64,000 nucleotides of DNA from Kaistia granuli DSM 23481 (GCF_000380505.1 NZ_AQYH01000020.1:177799-241798), one strand, 5' to 3'; positions 18,850-31,113 are shown, counted from the stretch's first letter. Notes: generated by a model from the letters alone, not told the origin. Program-made: numbers and translations.

Positions 18850-20024
18850 CCGTTCCCGCCGCGCGGCCGCTCGACGTTTTCCTCATCGCGGGAGAGGAAT
18901 CGGGCGACATTCTCGGCGCCGGTCTGATGCGGTCGCTCGACGGCCAGTGGAGTGGCTCGCTGTCGTTCCGGGGCGTTGGCGGCCACCGGATGGTCGGGGA
19001 GGGGCTGACCAGCCTCTATCCGATGGATGATCTGACCGCGATGGGCTTCGGCGCCGTGCTCGCCAAGCTGCCGACCTTCGTGAAGCGGATGAAGGAGACG
19101 GTCGAGGCGATCGTCGCCAATCCGCCCGACATCCTGGTTCTGGTCGACGCGCAGGACTTCAACCGCCGCGTCGCCGGCCGCGTCCGCAAGCGCCTGCCGC
19201 ATCTGCCGATCGTGAAATATGTCGCGCCGACGGTCTGGGCCTGGCGGCCGGGCAGGGCGCGGAAGATGTACGGCATCATCGATCATGTGCTGGCGCTGCT
19301 GCCCTTCGAGCCCGCCGTCATGCGCAAGCTCGGCGGCCCGGCGACAACCTATGTCGGTCATCCTCTCTTGAGCGAGGTTCCCGATCTGCAGCCGAGCGGC
19401 GCCGACCTCGCCGTGCGCAACGGCATGCCGTCGAAGCTGCTGGTGCTGCCCGGCAGCCGCCGCATGGAGCTTCGTCGCCTGTCCGGCCCGTTCGGCGCGG
19501 CGCTGGGCCTGCTCAAGGCGCGCGGCATCGATTTCGATCTCGTCCTGCCGACGCTGCCGCGTCTCGAGGAAGCGGTCCGCGAAGCGACGCGCGACTGGCC
19601 GGTGCGGCCCGAGATCGTCACGGGCGAGGCGGCGAAGCTGACGGCCTTTCGTCAGGCCCGCGCCGCGCTGGCGGCGTCGGGCACGGTGACGCTCGAACTG
19701 GCGCTGGCCGGCGTGCCGCTGGTCGCCGGCTACCGCGTTTCCGACTGGGAGGCGCGGATTGCCAAATATGTCATCGTCGGGCGTTTCGCGACCCTGCCCA
19801 ACGTCGTGCTCGACGGTCCCTATGTGCCGGAGTTGATCCAGCAGGACTGCACGCCGGAAAAGCTCGCCGACGCACTGGCGCCCCTGATTGCCGACGGCAC
19901 GGCGCGCCAGGCGCAGCTCGATGGCTTCGCGCGTCTTGACGCGCTGATGAGCACTGGCGGCGTGCCACCCTCCGACCGGGCGGCGGCGACGGTGCTGGCG
20001 GTACTGGCGCAGGCTCGGGGCTGA
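18846..20024 (+). CDS. lpxB: Lipid-A-disaccharide synthase
   Basis: 392 residues. A GT19 glycosyltransferase joining lipid X to UDP-diacylglucosamine. Seen: FLIAGEESGDILGAGLM near the N terminus, GVGGHRM, VDAQDFN, YVAPTVWAWRPGRARKM, LLVLPGSRRMELRRL, and AASGTVTLELAL near 277. It closes the lpxD-fabZ-lpxA-lpxI-lpxB operon. The next gene downstream (gltA) is convergent and a bidirectional hairpin lies between them. Confidence 0.96.
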   Translation: MTVPAARPLDVFLIAGEESGDILGAGLMRSLDGQWSGSLSFRGVGGHRMVGEGLTSLYPMDDLTAMGFGAVLAKLPTFVKRMKETVEAIVANPPDILVLVDAQDFNRRVAGRVRKRLPHLPIVKYVAPTVWAWRPGRARKMYGIIDHVLALLPFEPAVMRKLGGPATTYVGHPLLSEVPDLQPSGADLAVRNGMPSKLLVLPGSRRMELRRLSGPFGAALGLLKARGIDFDLVLPTLPRLEEAVREATRDWPVRPEIVTGEAAKLTAFRQARAALAASGTVTLELALAGVPLVAGYRVSDWEARIAKYVIVGRFATLPNVVLDGPYVPELIQQDCTPEKLADALAPLIADGTARQAQLDGFARLDALMSTGGVPPSDRAAATVLAVLAQARG

Positions 20025-20103
20025 GCCCTCCCGCCCGTCTGTCTCAGCCGAACGTCCGTTGGGCCGAGCGTCATCGAGACGAAGTCGCCAACCCACCCAC
20101 GCA

Positions 20104-20218
20104 CTGCCGTCGCCCCGGGCTTGACCCGGGATCCATTCAGCCGGGTTGTTCCCGCGTGAAAACGGCTTACTTCGCGGCTGCATGGATCCCCGCCTTCGCG
20201 GGGATGACAGGGGAGTGC
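20104..20218. repeat. Palindromic intergenic repeat, copy 1 (about 115 bp)
   Basis: The left end reads GTCGCCCCGGGCTTGACCCG then GGATCCATTCAGCC. The right end (GGCTGCATGGATCCCC, then CGGGGATGACAGGGGAGTG) is its imperfect inverse complement. The same plan recurs at 48182-48303 and, as a half copy, at 5435. It lies between the convergent lpxB and gltA genes. Confidence 0.65.
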
Positions 20219-20259
20219 GGCGTCGCCGAATGCTGCAGCGGGTCAGGCCACAGCAACAA

Positions 20260-20284
20260 AAAAGGGCGCCAGAGGCGCCCTTTT
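20260..20284 (-). terminator. Terminator of gltA (bidirectional)
   Basis: AAAAGGGCGCC (20260-20270) and GGCGCCCTTTT (20274-20284) form an 11-bp stem with an AGA loop. Both sides are A- or T-rich: on the minus strand TTTTTTG follows for gltA, and on the plus strand TTTTGC can stop transcripts from lpxB. Confidence 0.85.
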
Positions 20285-20304
20285 GCATGTCAGCGGTCGA
20301 AGGC

Positions 20305-21597
<1,293 letters not shown>

Positions 21598-21742
21598 GAA
21601 ACCTACCCCCTTGCAGAATTGTGTGATCGGGCGGTGCTGGCGCGTCGGTCGCCGGAGTGACGAGGGGCGCGCTGCCAGAGAAATTAACGGTCCTCTGGGT
21701 ATCCGATTTATTGCATCGCGGCAAGCGGCCCGCGACAAGGCT

Positions 21743-21748
21743 ATTATA
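21743..21748 (-). promoter_or_regulatory. Candidate -10 box of gltA
   Basis: On the minus strand this reads TATAAT, a perfect -10 hexamer. Initiation near 21736 would give a leader of about 140 nt. No convincing -35 is seen 16-18 bp upstream, so activation by a regulator is possible. Confidence 0.35.
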
Positions 21749-21771
21749 AGGTCTTGCTATCAATGAAAGTG

Positions 21772-21801
21772 CCGCGGCGGCAGGCTCGAAAACCGCCGCG
21801 G
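21772..21801 (-). terminator. Hairpin after gltX
   Basis: CCGCGGCGG (21772-21780) pairs with CCGCCGCGG (21793-21801) around a 12-nt loop, 9 bp past the gltX stop. On the minus strand CACTTTCATTG follows, only weakly T-rich, so termination is uncertain. Confidence 0.45.
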
Positions 21802-21810
21802 TCCTAGGTT

Positions 21811-23232
21811 TTAGCGGGCCTGGTCGCCAATCCGGCCGAGGCTTTCGTCGCGGCCGAGCACGATCAGGACGTCGAAAATGCCCGGCGAGGTAGCGCGTCC
21901 GGTCAGCGCTGCGCGCAGAGGTTGCGCGATCTTGCCGAGCTTCAAACCGCGGGTTTCGGCGAACGCCTTCACGGCCTCTTCGGTCGATTCGACCGTCCAT
22001 TCCCCGACGTTCTCGAGCACCGCGTGCACGTCCTTGAGCAGGGCGCGGGCGGCGTCGTCGAGGATCGCCGTCGCCTTGTCGTCGAGCGCGAGTGGGCGCT
22101 GCACCATGAGGAAGGCGGCGCCGTCCTTGAGCTCGACCAGCGTCTTGGCGCGGTCCTTCAGGCCGGGCAGCGCGATGCGCAGCTGCTCGGTCTTTTCCGG
22201 CGTCAGCTGTGCTGCCATCGCCTCGCCGCCCGGCAGATAGGGCAGCGTGTCGATGAAGGTCTTGAGCAGCGCCGCGTCGTCGATCGCCCGCATGTAGTGG
22301 CCGTTCAGATTCTCGAGCTTCGCGAAATCGAAGCGGGAGGCGGAACGGCCGACATCGGTGATGTCGAACCACTCGATCATCTGCTCGAGCGACATGATCT
22401 CGTCGTCGCCATGCGCCCAGCCGAGGCGGACGAGATAATTGCGCATCGCCTCGGGCAGGTAGCCCATGGCGCGATAGGCATCGACGCCGAGCGCGCCATG
22501 GCGCTTCGACAGCTTGGCGCCGTCCGAGCCGTGGATCAGCGGGATATGCGCCATGACCGGCACTTCCCAGCCCATCGCCTGATAGATGACCATCTGGCGC
22601 GCGGCATTGGTCAGGTGATCGTCGCCACGGATGACGTGGGTGACGCCCATGTCGTGATCGTCGACGACGACGGAGAGCATGTAGGTCGGGTTGCCGTCGG
22701 AGCGCAGCAGGACGAGATCGTCGAGATCCTTGTTCGGAATGACGACGCGGCCCTGAACCTGGTCCTCGATCGTCGTCTCGCCGTCGAGCGGGGTCTTGAT
22801 GCGGATGGCGGGCTTGACGCCGGCCGGCGCCTCGGACGGATCGCGGTCGCGCCAGGTGCCGTCATAGCGCGGCGCACGGCCCTCGGCGCGCGCCTTCTCG
22901 CGCATCGCGTCGAGCTCGGCCGGTGTGCAGTAGCAGCGATAGGCCTTGCCGGATGCCAGCAGCTCCTCGACGACTTCGCGATGGCGCGGCGCGCGGGCGA
23001 ACTGGAACACCGTCTCGCCCTCCCAGTCGAGGCCGAGCCACTTCAGCCCGTCGAGGATCGCGTCGATCGCGGCGTCGGTCGAGCGCTCGCGATCGGTGTC
23101 CTCGATCCTGAGCAGCATCTTGCCGCCCGTATGCTTCGCATAGAGCCAGTTGAACAGGGCAGTGCGCCCGCCGCCGATATGGAGGAAGCCGGTGGGAGAG
23201 GGGGCGAAGCGGGTGACAACTGGTTTGGACAT
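21811..23232 (-). CDS. gltX: Glutamate-tRNA ligase
   Basis: 473 residues. It charges tRNA-Glu (and in many alphaproteobacteria also tRNA-Gln). Class I motifs are [18 protein letters not shown] near the N terminus and [10 protein letters not shown] near residue 240. The start [15 protein letters not shown] at 23232 is clear from the family; the open frame continues 57 codons upstream without similarity. It is divergent from comEC with a 109-bp gap. Confidence 0.97.
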   Translation of the reverse strand: MSKPVVTRFAPSPTGFLHIGGGRTALFNWLYAKHTGGKMLLRIEDTDRERSTDAAIDAILDGLKWLGLDWEGETVFQFARAPRHREVVEELLASGKAYRCYCTPAELDAMREKARAEGRAPRYDGTWRDRDPSEAPAGVKPAIRIKTPLDGETTIEDQVQGRVVIPNKDLDDLVLLRSDGNPTYMLSVVVDDHDMGVTHVIRGDDHLTNAARQMVIYQAMGWEVPVMAHIPLIHGSDGAKLSKRHGALGVDAYRAMGYLPEAMRNYLVRLGWAHGDDEIMSLEQMIEWFDITDVGRSASRFDFAKLENLNGHYMRAIDDAALLKTFIDTLPYLPGGEAMAAQLTPEKTEQLRIALPGLKDRAKTLVELKDGAAFLMVQRPLALDDKATAILDDAARALLKDVHAVLENVGEWTVESTEEAVKAFAETRGLKLGKIAQPLRAALTGRATSPGIFDVLIVLGRDESLGRIGDQAR

Positions 23233-23341
23233 GAGGGGTTCCAGACGTGCGGGAAGCCGCAAGGGGCATGGATTCTCGCCACTCGGCGAACTGCGGTGGG
23301 TCATGTAGCATGGCGGAGCGCTCGGGCGAAAGGCGGGGGCC

Positions 23342-26053
23342 ATGGCCGAAAGCGATCCACACGAAATTGAGGGCGCCAGCGACCCGCCGGCGCCGGTCCG
23401 CACGCGCCGCCGGCTTCAATTCCCCGCGCCGCCGTCCTGGGCAAGGGCCGGCTTCGGGCTCGACCATCTCCGCCTCGGCGCCGGCGCCTGGCTCGAGCGC
23501 GAGATCGAAGCCGGGCGCGGATTTCTCTGGCTTCCCGTCGCCTTTGGCGTCGGCTCGCTGCTCTATTTCGCGCTGCCGTCCGAGCCCTCGATAATGGCGC
23601 TGGCGGCGCTGGCGCTCGGGCTCTGGTGGCTGGCCTGGGCGCGGCGCCATCGAACCCTCTCCGTCCGTCTCGTCATCCTTCTCGCCATGGCGGCGACAGG
23701 GGCGGTGGCGATCAAGCTGCGGACCGACACGCTCGCTACCATCGGCCTCGAACGGCAGGTGACGGGCACGCTGACCGGCTGGGTCGAGGAGCGCAAGGCG
23801 CGGCGCGGCGGCTATCGGCTCACCATCCGTGTCGCGACCCTCGACGCCAGGCGGCTCACGGCGATCCCGCAGCGCGTCACCGTGACGGTGCGCGGCAGGG
23901 ACGTTCCCAAGGTAGGCGACGGCGTCCAGGTCCTGGCGCGGCTTCGCCCGGCCTCGGGGCCGGTGCTGCCGGGCGGCTACGACTTCGCCCGCGACGCCTA
24001 TTATCGCGGCGTCGGCGCCACCGGCTTCGCCTATGGCGCGGCGAAGCCGGCGGAGCTCGGGCCGCCGCCGCTCACCATCCGCCTGCGCCAGCCGATCGAG
24101 GCGATCCGCGAGGCGATCCGCGCCCGCATCGTCGCCTCGCTCTCCGGCGAGAGCCGCTACATCGCCTCGGCCCTGATCATCGGCGATGCCGGTGGCCTGT
24201 CGGAGCAGACCGAAGACGAGATGCGCCTTTCGGGCCTCGCCCATGTTCTGTCCGTCTCCGGCCTGCACATGGCGCTCGTCTCCGGCGTCATCTTCTGGGG
24301 CGTGCGGGCCGGACTGGCGCTGGTGCCGTCGCTGGCGCTGCGCCGGCCGATCCGCAAATGGGCCGCCGTCGCGGCGCTGCTTCTCAGCGGCTTCTATCTG
24401 CTGATCTCCGGCCTCGACGTCGCGGCGCAGCGCTCCTTCGTCATGACGTCGATCGCCTTCCTCGCCATCCTGGCTGACCGGCGGGCGATCTCGATGCGCA
24501 ATGTCGCGCTCGCTGGTCTGGTCGTGCTGGTGGTGACTCCGGAAAGCATCCTGTCGGCCAGCTTCCAGATGTCGTTCGCCGCGACCGTGGCGCTGGTCGC
24601 CGGTTTCGAGATCCTGGCCGATCGCCGACGCCTGGCGTCGACCAACGGACCGTTGCCGCGCGGGCGGGGCGCGGTCGCCTCGCGGCGGCTGCTGCTGTTC
24701 GGCGGCGGCATGGTCGTCACCTCGCTGCTTGGCGGGATCGGGACGACGCCGTTCGCGCTCTACCACTTCCAGCGGATGGCGCCGCTGTCGATCCTCGCCA
24801 ATGTCGCGGCGATGCCACTGACCGACTTCCTGATCATGCCCTTTGCGCTGCTCTCGGTGCTGGCGATGCCGTTCGGCCTGGAGGCGCTGCCGCTCGCCGT
24901 TGTGCATTGGGGCATCGACGTCATGCTCGTCATCGCCGCCACGGTCAGCCGGTGGTCCGGCCAATCGGGCGGCATGGCGATGCCGGGCGCCGGCGCGCTC
25001 CTCGTCTTCGTCGCCGGCTTCGTCTGGCTGGCGCTCTGGCGCGAACGCTGGCGGCTGCTCGGCCTCATGCCCATGGCGCTCGGCGTCGCGCTGGCGCTTT
25101 TCCCGGCGCGGCCCGGCCTGCTGGTCAGCGCCGACGGCCGCCAGCTCGCTTTGCGCGGCGAGGACGGCCGCTATGTCATGCTCGCCCGCAAGCCGGATCG
25201 CTTCGTCACCGACATCTGGCTGCGCTCGGACGGCGATCCGCGCGACCGCGCCGCCGGCGGCGTCGTCCAGGCCGGTGGCTGTGACGCCGCCGGCTGCGTC
25301 GGCCGCCTGCCCGGCGGCGCGCTGGTGGCGCTGGCGTTCGACCGCGCCGCCTTCGAGGAGGATTGCCGGCGCGCGGCGCTGGTGGTGACGCCGCTGGTCG
25401 CGCCCGCCGGCTGCGGCGTGCACACGACGGTCATCGACCGGCGCGCCCTGGAACGTTCGGGCTCGATCGCCCTGGTGTCGCGCCCACGGGAACCGGCCGA
25501 TCCGGCGCTCATCTCATCCGGGACGGGTCAAGAACCATCCGGGATCAGCCCGTCAGGAAGCGGCGAGGATCCGGATGGCATGGAAGCCGAAACCGGAACC
25601 GGGGCGGGGACGGGGAATACGCTGCTGTTCAACGCCCCCCCTGGGGAAGCGGGCAGGGAGGGGCAAGCCGACGGCATGGCGGGGCTCGACGCGCCCGAGG
25701 CCGGGGAGCGCAATTCCGACGAGGGAGCGGCCCGAGAGGCGGCGCTCGAACCCGACCAGCCTATCGCAGCTCCGAGTGAGCCGGATGGACCGGCCTCGGC
25801 GCCCTTCGACACCGCTTTCGCGCCACTCGACGCCGCGTCCGCCGAGCCGGAGGCCGGCCTGCCGGCGCGCTATGCCGAAATCGAACGCGATGATGCCGAC
25901 GAGGACGTGATTCCGGTCGCCGAGCCGGCCGGGCCGCCCCCGGCCGACGAGGCACGGCGCCGGCTCGAGGTGCGCTTCGAGGTAACGACGGCCTATGCGC
26001 CGCTGCGCCGGCCGTGGATGCCGCGCTACGAACCCGTCCCCGACGGTCAGTAG
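23342..26053 (+). CDS. comEC: ComEC/Rec2 family DNA-uptake channel protein
   Basis: 903 residues. An inner-membrane protein related to the natural-transformation channel. It has an N-terminal membrane/OB-like DUF4131 region (about 55-240), the Competence domain starting near [12 protein letters not shown] (about 304) and many membrane spans to about 590. Residues 590-715 look like a degenerate C-terminal domain without the HxHxDH motif of the metallo-beta-lactamase part. From about 720 to 890 the sequence is low-complexity, rich in Ala, Pro, Glu, Asp and Gly, unusual for the family. The end overlaps lexA by 7 bp (convergent). Confidence 0.9.
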   Translation: MAESDPHEIEGASDPPAPVRTRRRLQFPAPPSWARAGFGLDHLRLGAGAWLEREIEAGRGFLWLPVAFGVGSLLYFALPSEPSIMALAALALGLWWLAWARRHRTLSVRLVILLAMAATGAVAIKLRTDTLATIGLERQVTGTLTGWVEERKARRGGYRLTIRVATLDARRLTAIPQRVTVTVRGRDVPKVGDGVQVLARLRPASGPVLPGGYDFARDAYYRGVGATGFAYGAAKPAELGPPPLTIRLRQPIEAIREAIRARIVASLSGESRYIASALIIGDAGGLSEQTEDEMRLSGLAHVLSVSGLHMALVSGVIFWGVRAGLALVPSLALRRPIRKWAAVAALLLSGFYLLISGLDVAAQRSFVMTSIAFLAILADRRAISMRNVALAGLVVLVVTPESILSASFQMSFAATVALVAGFEILADRRRLASTNGPLPRGRGAVASRRLLLFGGGMVVTSLLGGIGTTPFALYHFQRMAPLSILANVAAMPLTDFLIMPFALLSVLAMPFGLEALPLAVVHWGIDVMLVIAATVSRWSGQSGGMAMPGAGALLVFVAGFVWLALWRERWRLLGLMPMALGVALALFPARPGLLVSADGRQLALRGEDGRYVMLARKPDRFVTDIWLRSDGDPRDRAAGGVVQAGGCDAAGCVGRLPGGALVALAFDRAAFEEDCRRAALVVTPLVAPAGCGVHTTVIDRRALERSGSIALVSRPREPADPALISSGTGQEPSGISPSGSGEDPDGMEAETGTGAGTGNTLLFNAPPGEAGREGQADGMAGLDAPEAGERNSDEGAAREAALEPDQPIAAPSEPDGPASAPFDTAFAPLDAASAEPEAGLPARYAEIERDDADEDVIPVAEPAGPPPADEARRRLEVRFEVTTAYAPLRRPWMPRYEPVPDGQ

Positions 26054-26751
26054 GTGCGCAGAAGCCCGACCAGCTTGCCCTGGATCCGGACGCGGTCCGG
26101 CCCGAAGATGCGCGTCTCATAGGCGGGATTGGCGGCTTCGAGCGCGATCGACGCGCCCTTGCGGCGCAGCCGCTTCAGCGTCGCCTCTTCCTCGTCGACC
26201 AGCGCGACGACGATATCGCCGGAGTCGGCATTGTCGCTCTTGCGGATCAGCACGGTGTCGCCGTCGAGGATACCGGCCTCGATCATCGAATCGCCGCGCA
26301 CTTCGAGCGCGAAATGCTCGCCCGCGCGCAGCATTTCCGGCGGCACGGCGATGGTATGGCTCTGGGTCTGGATGGCCGAGATCGGCACGCCGGCGGCGAT
26401 CCGCCCCATGACCGGAATAACGATGGAGGCGGCGAGATCCGGCATCTCCTCGGCAGGGCGGACCTTGCCGAGGCTGCCCTCGATCACGCTCGGCGAGAAG
26501 GCCTGCTTCTTCGGCCGCGCCAGGGTCGGCGTCATCGTCTCGGGCAGGCGGACGACTTCAAGGGCGCGCGCCCGGTTGGGCAGACGGCGAATGAACCCGC
26601 GCTCTTCCAGCGCCTTGATCAGGCGGTGGATGCCCGACTTGGAGCGCAGGTCGAGCGCATCCTTCATTTCATCGAACGAGGGAGGAACGCCTGCTTCCTT
26701 CAGCCGCTCGTGGATGAACATGAGGAGTTCATACTGCTTCCGAGTGAGCAT
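26047..26751 (-). CDS. lexA: SOS repressor LexA
   Basis: 234 residues. It represses SOS genes and self-cleaves when RecA filaments form. A winged HTH DNA-binding domain covers residues 1-65 ([20 protein letters not shown]). The cleavage site is Ala120-Gly121 ([10 protein letters not shown]). The serine/lysine dyad is Ser155 (RGDSMIEAG) and Lys193 ([10 protein letters not shown]). The Met at 26751 is the family start; an upstream ATG at 26808 would lie across the operator. Two LexA boxes upstream indicate autoregulation. Confidence 0.97.
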   Translation of the reverse strand: MLTRKQYELLMFIHERLKEAGVPPSFDEMKDALDLRSKSGIHRLIKALEERGFIRRLPNRARALEVVRLPETMTPTLARPKKQAFSPSVIEGSLGKVRPAEEMPDLAASIVIPVMGRIAAGVPISAIQTQSHTIAVPPEMLRAGEHFALEVRGDSMIEAGILDGDTVLIRKSDNADSGDIVVALVDEEEATLKRLRRKGASIALEAANPAYETRIFGPDRVRIQGKLVGLLRTY

Positions 26752-26802
26752 GGTGATCTCGCGCTGCGGGCATTGCCAAAGGGGGACGACAGAATCGTCA
26801 AG

Positions 26803-26846
26803 GTACAAAACGCGAACAGATTAGCTGTTCCCCATGCGTTCCGCAA
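26803..26846 (-). promoter_or_regulatory. lexA promoter with two LexA boxes
   Basis: On the minus strand TTGCGG (26841-26846) and TAATCT (26818-26823) are spaced 17 bp. Box 1, GAACGCATGGGGAAC (26827-26841), fills the spacer. Box 2, GTTCGCGTTTTGTAC (26803-26817), begins right after the -10 and has one mismatch to GTTC-N7-GTTC. Tandem boxes fit tight autorepression. The region separates lexA from the napC 3' end. Confidence 0.85.
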
Positions 26847-26893
26847 GTTGGGCCGGAATTCTCTCGCGGCGACCGGGTTTGGCAGGCGTCGAC

Positions 26894-27598
26894 CTACGGA
26901 TTGTTGATGCTGGCGACGAAGTTCTGCAGCGCGTGTTCGGGAGCGTGCCAGGAGACATTGCCGTCGGGGTTGAATTCCGGCGGCACTTTCCAGCCCGGAT
27001 CGATCCCGGTCATGTCCGGCAACTGATGCGCGATTCCCTTGTGGCAGTCGATGCAGGTGCGCTCGCCGCTGACCAGAAAGCGGCTGTGGATGTCGGCGGC
27101 GCGGCGCGTCTGCTTGGTGAAGTCCATCGCGACGGAGGAGTGGCAGTTGCGGCATTCGAGGGAGTCATTGGCCTTCAGCCGCGCCCATTCGTGCTTGGCG
27201 AGCTCGAGCCGGTGCTCGAGGAACTTCTGCCGGGTCGAGATGGTGCCGAAGAGCTTACCCCAGACCTCCTTCGAAGCCTGCATCTTGCGGGCGATCTTGT
27301 GGGTCCAGTTATGCGGCACATGGCAATCCGGGCAGCTGGCGCGCACGCCGGAACGATTGGAGAAATGGATGGTCTGGGTCAGCTCCTGATAGACGTTGTC
27401 GCGCATCTCGTGGCAGGAGACGCAGAACTTCTCGGTGTTGGTGACTTCCAGCGCCGTGTTGAAGCCGCCCCAGAAGATGACGCCGCAGATGAAGCCGCCG
27501 AGCGTCAGGAAGCCGAGGCTGAGAAAGGCGCTCGGCCGGCTGATGACCCGCCAGAACCAGACCACGAGGGCCCACAGGCGGCGGAAGAGAGCCCTCAT
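26894..27598 (-). CDS. napC: Periplasmic nitrate reductase cytochrome c NapC
   Basis: 234 residues. A membrane-anchored tetraheme cytochrome (NapC/NirT family) that takes electrons from quinol and passes them to NapB-NapA. One N-terminal membrane anchor (about residues 24-46) precedes four CxxCH heme sites at residues 59-63, 89-93, 149-153 and 182-186. It is the last gene of napEDABC, 12 bp after napB. Confidence 0.96.
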   Translation of the reverse strand: MRALFRRLWALVVWFWRVISRPSAFLSLGFLTLGGFICGVIFWGGFNTALEVTNTEKFCVSCHEMRDNVYQELTQTIHFSNRSGVRASCPDCHVPHNWTHKIARKMQASKEVWGKLFGTISTRQKFLEHRLELAKHEWARLKANDSLECRNCHSSVAMDFTKQTRRAADIHSRFLVSGERTCIDCHKGIAHQLPDMTGIDPGWKVPPEFNPDGNVSWHAPEHALQNFVASINNP

Positions 27599-27610
27599 GA
27601 TCGTGCCCCG

Positions 27611-28111
27611 TTACGGCTTCGGTCCGATGTCGTTGGCGTCCTGGAACAGGTTCTTCACCAGGGGCCGGGCGTCGGTCTGCTGGACATGACAGGCGGTGCA
27701 GAAGTAGCGCCGCGGCGTCACGTCGGAGAGCACCTGGCCGTCGCGATCCTGGAAATGGGTGATGCTGATCATCGGCGCGCCCGAGCCTTCGGTGAATTCG
27801 CGCTTGTGACAGTCGAGGCAGCGATTGGTGTTGACGGTCAATTGATAGCCGTCGATGGCGTGCGGGATGATCGGCGGCTGTTCGGGATAGTTGCGCATGC
27901 GGCGGACGTCGTCGACGACCGGCCGGGCCAGCGCCGGGACGGGCACCTCGCTCATCGGCGCCGCCTCGCCGGTGACGCGCGGCACGATCTGGATCGGCGA
28001 CGCGTCCTGCGAAAGAGCCCCGCAGGCGAAGACGATCAGGCCCGCCAGCGCGGCGCCCAGAGCCGTGCCCCGGTCTGTCAGGCCGAGACGGAGACGATCT
28101 TGACCGCGCAT
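27611..28111 (-). CDS. napB: Periplasmic nitrate reductase diheme subunit NapB
   Basis: 166 residues. The small electron-transfer subunit of the NapAB complex. Two CxxCH sites (CLDCH at 98-102, CTACH at 138-142) and the family motif [16 protein letters not shown] are seen. An N-terminal hydrophobic stretch (about 17-32) is the export signal. The ATG at 28111 overlaps the napA end by 34 nt; a slightly later start is possible, but no better ribosome-binding site is seen. Confidence 0.95.
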   Translation of the reverse strand: MRGQDRLRLGLTDRGTALGAALAGLIVFACGALSQDASPIQIVPRVTGEAAPMSEVPVPALARPVVDDVRRMRNYPEQPPIIPHAIDGYQLTVNTNRCLDCHKREFTEGSGAPMISITHFQDRDGQVLSDVTPRRYFCTACHVQQTDARPLVKNLFQDANDIGPKP

Positions 28112-30579
28112 TTCTTGAAATCCGTCTGCTTGGAGATGGGATCCGTCGCGTCGAGAGTGGCCTTGTTGATGAGCTGGCTGGCGTCGAACCAGGGCACGAA
28201 GACGACGCCGGGCGGCATGCGGTTGCGGCCGCGCGTCTCGACCCGGGTGCGGATTTCGCCGCGCCGCGAGATCACGCGGATCTCGGCGCCCTGGTTGAGG
28301 CCGCGCTTGCGGGCGTCCTCGGGGTTCATGAAGCAGCGCGCGCCCGGAAACGCCTTGTAGAGCTCGGGCACCCGCATGGTCATCGAGCCGGAATGCCAGT
28401 GTTCGAGCACGCGGCCGGTGACCAGCCAGACGTCGAACTCGGCGTCGGGCGATTCCGCCGGCGGCTCGTAGGGAACGGCGAGGATCCGCGCCTTCCCGTC
28501 CTTGTTGCCGTAGAATTCGACGCCCTTGCCGGGCTTCACATAGGGGTCGAGCCCCTCGCGGTAGCGCCAGAGCGTCTCCTTGCCGTCGACGACCGGCCAG
28601 CGCAGGCCGCGCACCTCGTGATAGAGGTCGTAGGGGCCGAGATCGTGGCCGTGGCCGCGGCCGAAGCTGGCATATTCCTCAAACAGGCCCTTGTGGACGT
28701 AGAAGCCGAAATCGACGGATTCGGCGTTGTCATAGGCCGGGTTGATCTCGCTCAGCGGGAAGCGGTCGACATGGCCGTTCTTGTAGAGGACGTCGAAAAG
28801 CGTCAGCCCGCGATAGTTCGGGTTGGCGTCGAGGATCTCGGTCGGCCAGACCTCGTCGGTGGTGAAGCGTTTCGAGAATTCCATCAGCTGCCAGAGGTCG
28901 GAGCGGGCCTCGCCCGGCGCCTTGACCAGCTGGTGCCAGACATGGGTGCGCCGCTCGGCATTGCCGTAGGCGCCTTCCTTCTCGACCCACATGGCGGCCG
29001 GCAGGATCAGGTCGGCGGCGAGCGCTGTCACCGTCGGATAGGCGTCCGAGACGACGATGAAATTCTCCGGGTTGCGATAGCCGGGATAGGTCTCGTTCGC
29101 GCTGTTGGGCGCCGCCTGCAGGTTGTTGTTGACCTGGATCCAGTAGAAATTGAGCTTGCCGTCCTTGAGCATGCGGTCCTGCTCGACGGCGTGGTAGCCG
29201 GGCTTTTCGGGGATGATGCCGGCGGGCACACGCCAGATCTCCTCGGCATGCTTGCGGTGCTCGGGATTGACCACCGTCATGTCGGCCGGCAGGCGATGGG
29301 CAAAGGTGCCGACCTCGCGCGCCGTGCCGCAGGCCGACGGCTGGCCGGTCAGCGAGAACGGGCTGTTGCCGGGCTCCGAGATCTTGCCGGTCAAAAGATG
29401 CAGGTTGTAGACGAGCTGGTTGGCCCAGACGCCGCGCACATGCTGGTTGAAGCCCATGGTCCAGAGCGAGACGACCTTGCGCTGGGGATCGGCGTAGAGC
29501 TCCGCCAGCTGTTCCAGGAACCCCGGCTCGACCCCGGTCAGTTCCGAGACCTTGTCGAGCGTGTAGTCCCTAACGAAGGCAGCATAGGCCTCGAAGTCGA
29601 TCGGCGTCGTCGCGGCCGGGTCCTCGGCCTTGCGGGTCGCCACCTCGCGCGGGTCGTCGGGCCGGAGCCCGTAGCCGATATCCGTCGCGCCGAGCTGGAA
29701 GGTGGTGTGCTTGTCGACGAAGTCCTTGTTCACCCGGCCGGTGGTGATGATGTGGTTGGCGATGTAGTTCATGATCGCCAGATCGGTGCCGGGCTTGAAG
29801 ACGATCGGGATGTCGGCGAGGTCGGCGCTGCGATTGGTGAAGGTCGACAGCACCGCCACCTTGACGTGCGGATGGCCGAGCCGGCGGTCGGCGACCCGCG
29901 TCCACAGGATCGGGTGCATCTCGGCCATGTTCGAGCCCCAGAGCACGAAGGCGTCGGTGGCCTCGAAATCGTCGTAGCAGCCCATCGGCTCGTCCATGCC
30001 GAAGGTGCGCATGAAGGCATAGGCGGCCGACGCCATGCAGTGGCGGGCATTGGGATCGAGATTGTTGGAGCGGAAGCCGGCCCGCATCAGCTTGGTGGCG
30101 GCATAGCCCTCGAAGATGGTCCACTGGCCGGAGCCGAACATGCCGAGCGCGGTCGGGCCCTTGTCCTTGAGCACGCGCTTCGCCTGCGCCGCCATGGTGT
30201 CGAGGGCCTCGTCCCAGGAGACGGGCGTGAATTCGCCGTCCTTGGCGTAGACGCCGTCCTTCTTGCGCAGCAGCGGCTGCGTCAGCCGGTCGGCGCCATA
30301 CATGATCTTCGACAGGAAGTAGCCCTTGACGCAGTTCAGGCCGCGATTGACGTCGGCCTTCATGTCGCCGTGCGTCGCCACCACCTTGCCGCTCTTGACG
30401 CCGACCATGACGCCGCAGCCGGTGCCGCAGAAGCGGCAGGGCGCCTTCGACCAGGTGATCTGCAGCGCCTCGACCCCGCCGGAGACCGGCTGCGCCGAGG
30501 CGGGCGGGGCGATGTTGGCGACGAGCGCCGCGACGCCGGCCGCCTGCGCCTTCAGGATCTCGCGACGGGAAAGCGTCAT
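28078..30579 (-). CDS. napA: Periplasmic nitrate reductase catalytic subunit NapA
   Basis: 833 residues. A molybdenum bis-MGD enzyme reducing nitrate to nitrite in the periplasm. The Tat signal SRREILK is at residues 4-10. The [4Fe-4S] ligands are C48, C51, C55 and C83 in C-x2-C-x3-C-x27-C. The molybdenum-ligand cysteine is C181 in [12 protein letters not shown]. Length is normal for the family. It overlaps napD by 4 nt. Nap usually serves redox balancing or the first step of denitrification; no nitrite reductase genes are in this window. Confidence 0.97.
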   Translation of the reverse strand: MTLSRREILKAQAAGVAALVANIAPPASAQPVSGGVEALQITWSKAPCRFCGTGCGVMVGVKSGKVVATHGDMKADVNRGLNCVKGYFLSKIMYGADRLTQPLLRKKDGVYAKDGEFTPVSWDEALDTMAAQAKRVLKDKGPTALGMFGSGQWTIFEGYAATKLMRAGFRSNNLDPNARHCMASAAYAFMRTFGMDEPMGCYDDFEATDAFVLWGSNMAEMHPILWTRVADRRLGHPHVKVAVLSTFTNRSADLADIPIVFKPGTDLAIMNYIANHIITTGRVNKDFVDKHTTFQLGATDIGYGLRPDDPREVATRKAEDPAATTPIDFEAYAAFVRDYTLDKVSELTGVEPGFLEQLAELYADPQRKVVSLWTMGFNQHVRGVWANQLVYNLHLLTGKISEPGNSPFSLTGQPSACGTAREVGTFAHRLPADMTVVNPEHRKHAEEIWRVPAGIIPEKPGYHAVEQDRMLKDGKLNFYWIQVNNNLQAAPNSANETYPGYRNPENFIVVSDAYPTVTALAADLILPAAMWVEKEGAYGNAERRTHVWHQLVKAPGEARSDLWQLMEFSKRFTTDEVWPTEILDANPNYRGLTLFDVLYKNGHVDRFPLSEINPAYDNAESVDFGFYVHKGLFEEYASFGRGHGHDLGPYDLYHEVRGLRWPVVDGKETLWRYREGLDPYVKPGKGVEFYGNKDGKARILAVPYEPPAESPDAEFDVWLVTGRVLEHWHSGSMTMRVPELYKAFPGARCFMNPEDARKRGLNQGAEIRVISRRGEIRTRVETRGRNRMPPGVVFVPWFDASQLINKATLDATDPISKQTDFKKCAVKIVSVSA

Positions 30580-30923
30580 GGGTCAGCTCCGTGGTCGTCG
30601 AGGGGTTCGATCTGCTCGAAAACGAGATTGGCCGAGAACACGTCGTCCATCAGCGCGATGGTCGTCAGCCGGCCGCCGATCTCGCCTGTGCTGTCGGCTT
30701 CCATGACGATGACGATCTTCGAACCCTCGATGCCGTGCACCTCGGTCTGCGGAAGCGCGGCGAGGCGGCGCGCCACCTCTGCCGCCTTTTCGGGGCGGAC
30801 GGTCACGACGGCGCTGGAAATATGGAAGAATCGCTCCGCCGGTCGCCGCGCCTTGTCGGCCTCGGAAAGCACGTTGCCGGTCAAGAAGGCGCGTCGGTCG
30901 ATGTCGTGATCGCGGGTGCGCAT
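30576..30923 (-). CDS. napD: NapA maturation chaperone NapD
   Basis: 115 residues. NapD binds the NapA Tat signal before export. The ferredoxin-like core starts near residue 33 ([19 protein letters not shown]) and includes [20 protein letters not shown]. The first 30 residues ([10 protein letters not shown]) are an extension that looks like the N terminus of NapF or a twin-arginine motif; no napF gene is present here. ATGA overlap with napA. Confidence 0.93.
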   Translation of the reverse strand: MRTRDHDIDRRAFLTGNVLSEADKARRPAERFFHISSAVVTVRPEKAAEVARRLAALPQTEVHGIEGSKIVIVMEADSTGEIGGRLTTIALMDDVFSANLVFEQIEPLDDHGADP

Positions 30924-30933
30924 TGCCGGGCCC

Positions 30934-31113
30934 TCAAGGCGGGGCGCCGGGTGGTCCGAAGACCAATTGCGACATCCAGATCAGAAATCCGTAGCCGCCG
31001 ACGACGCCCACGGCGATGACCGGCCAGATCACGACGGCCAGGATCAGAAAGGCGATGATTTCGTCCCGTTTCGTGCGCGCACTGACGGGGCGACGAGCCT
31101 CCACATCCGACAT
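30934..31113 (-). CDS. napE: Periplasmic nitrate reductase small membrane protein NapE
   Basis: 59 residues with one membrane span (FLILAVVIWPVIAVGVVGGY), preceded by the polar segment SARTKRDEI, as in NapE. MSDVEARRPV is taken as the start because GGAG lies about 9 nt upstream. It is the first gene of napEDABC, 10 bp before napD. Its role is not well defined; it is regularly found at this place. Confidence 0.88.
   Translation of the reverse strand: MSDVEARRPVSARTKRDEIIAFLILAVVIWPVIAVGVVGGYGFLIWMSQLVFGPPGAPP

Noticed and set aside
22862..25423. Open minus-strand frame of 853 codons across gltX and comEC
   Set aside because: The frame is highly charged and repetitive in composition. It covers the gltX start and comEC, both of which have strong family matches in other frames.
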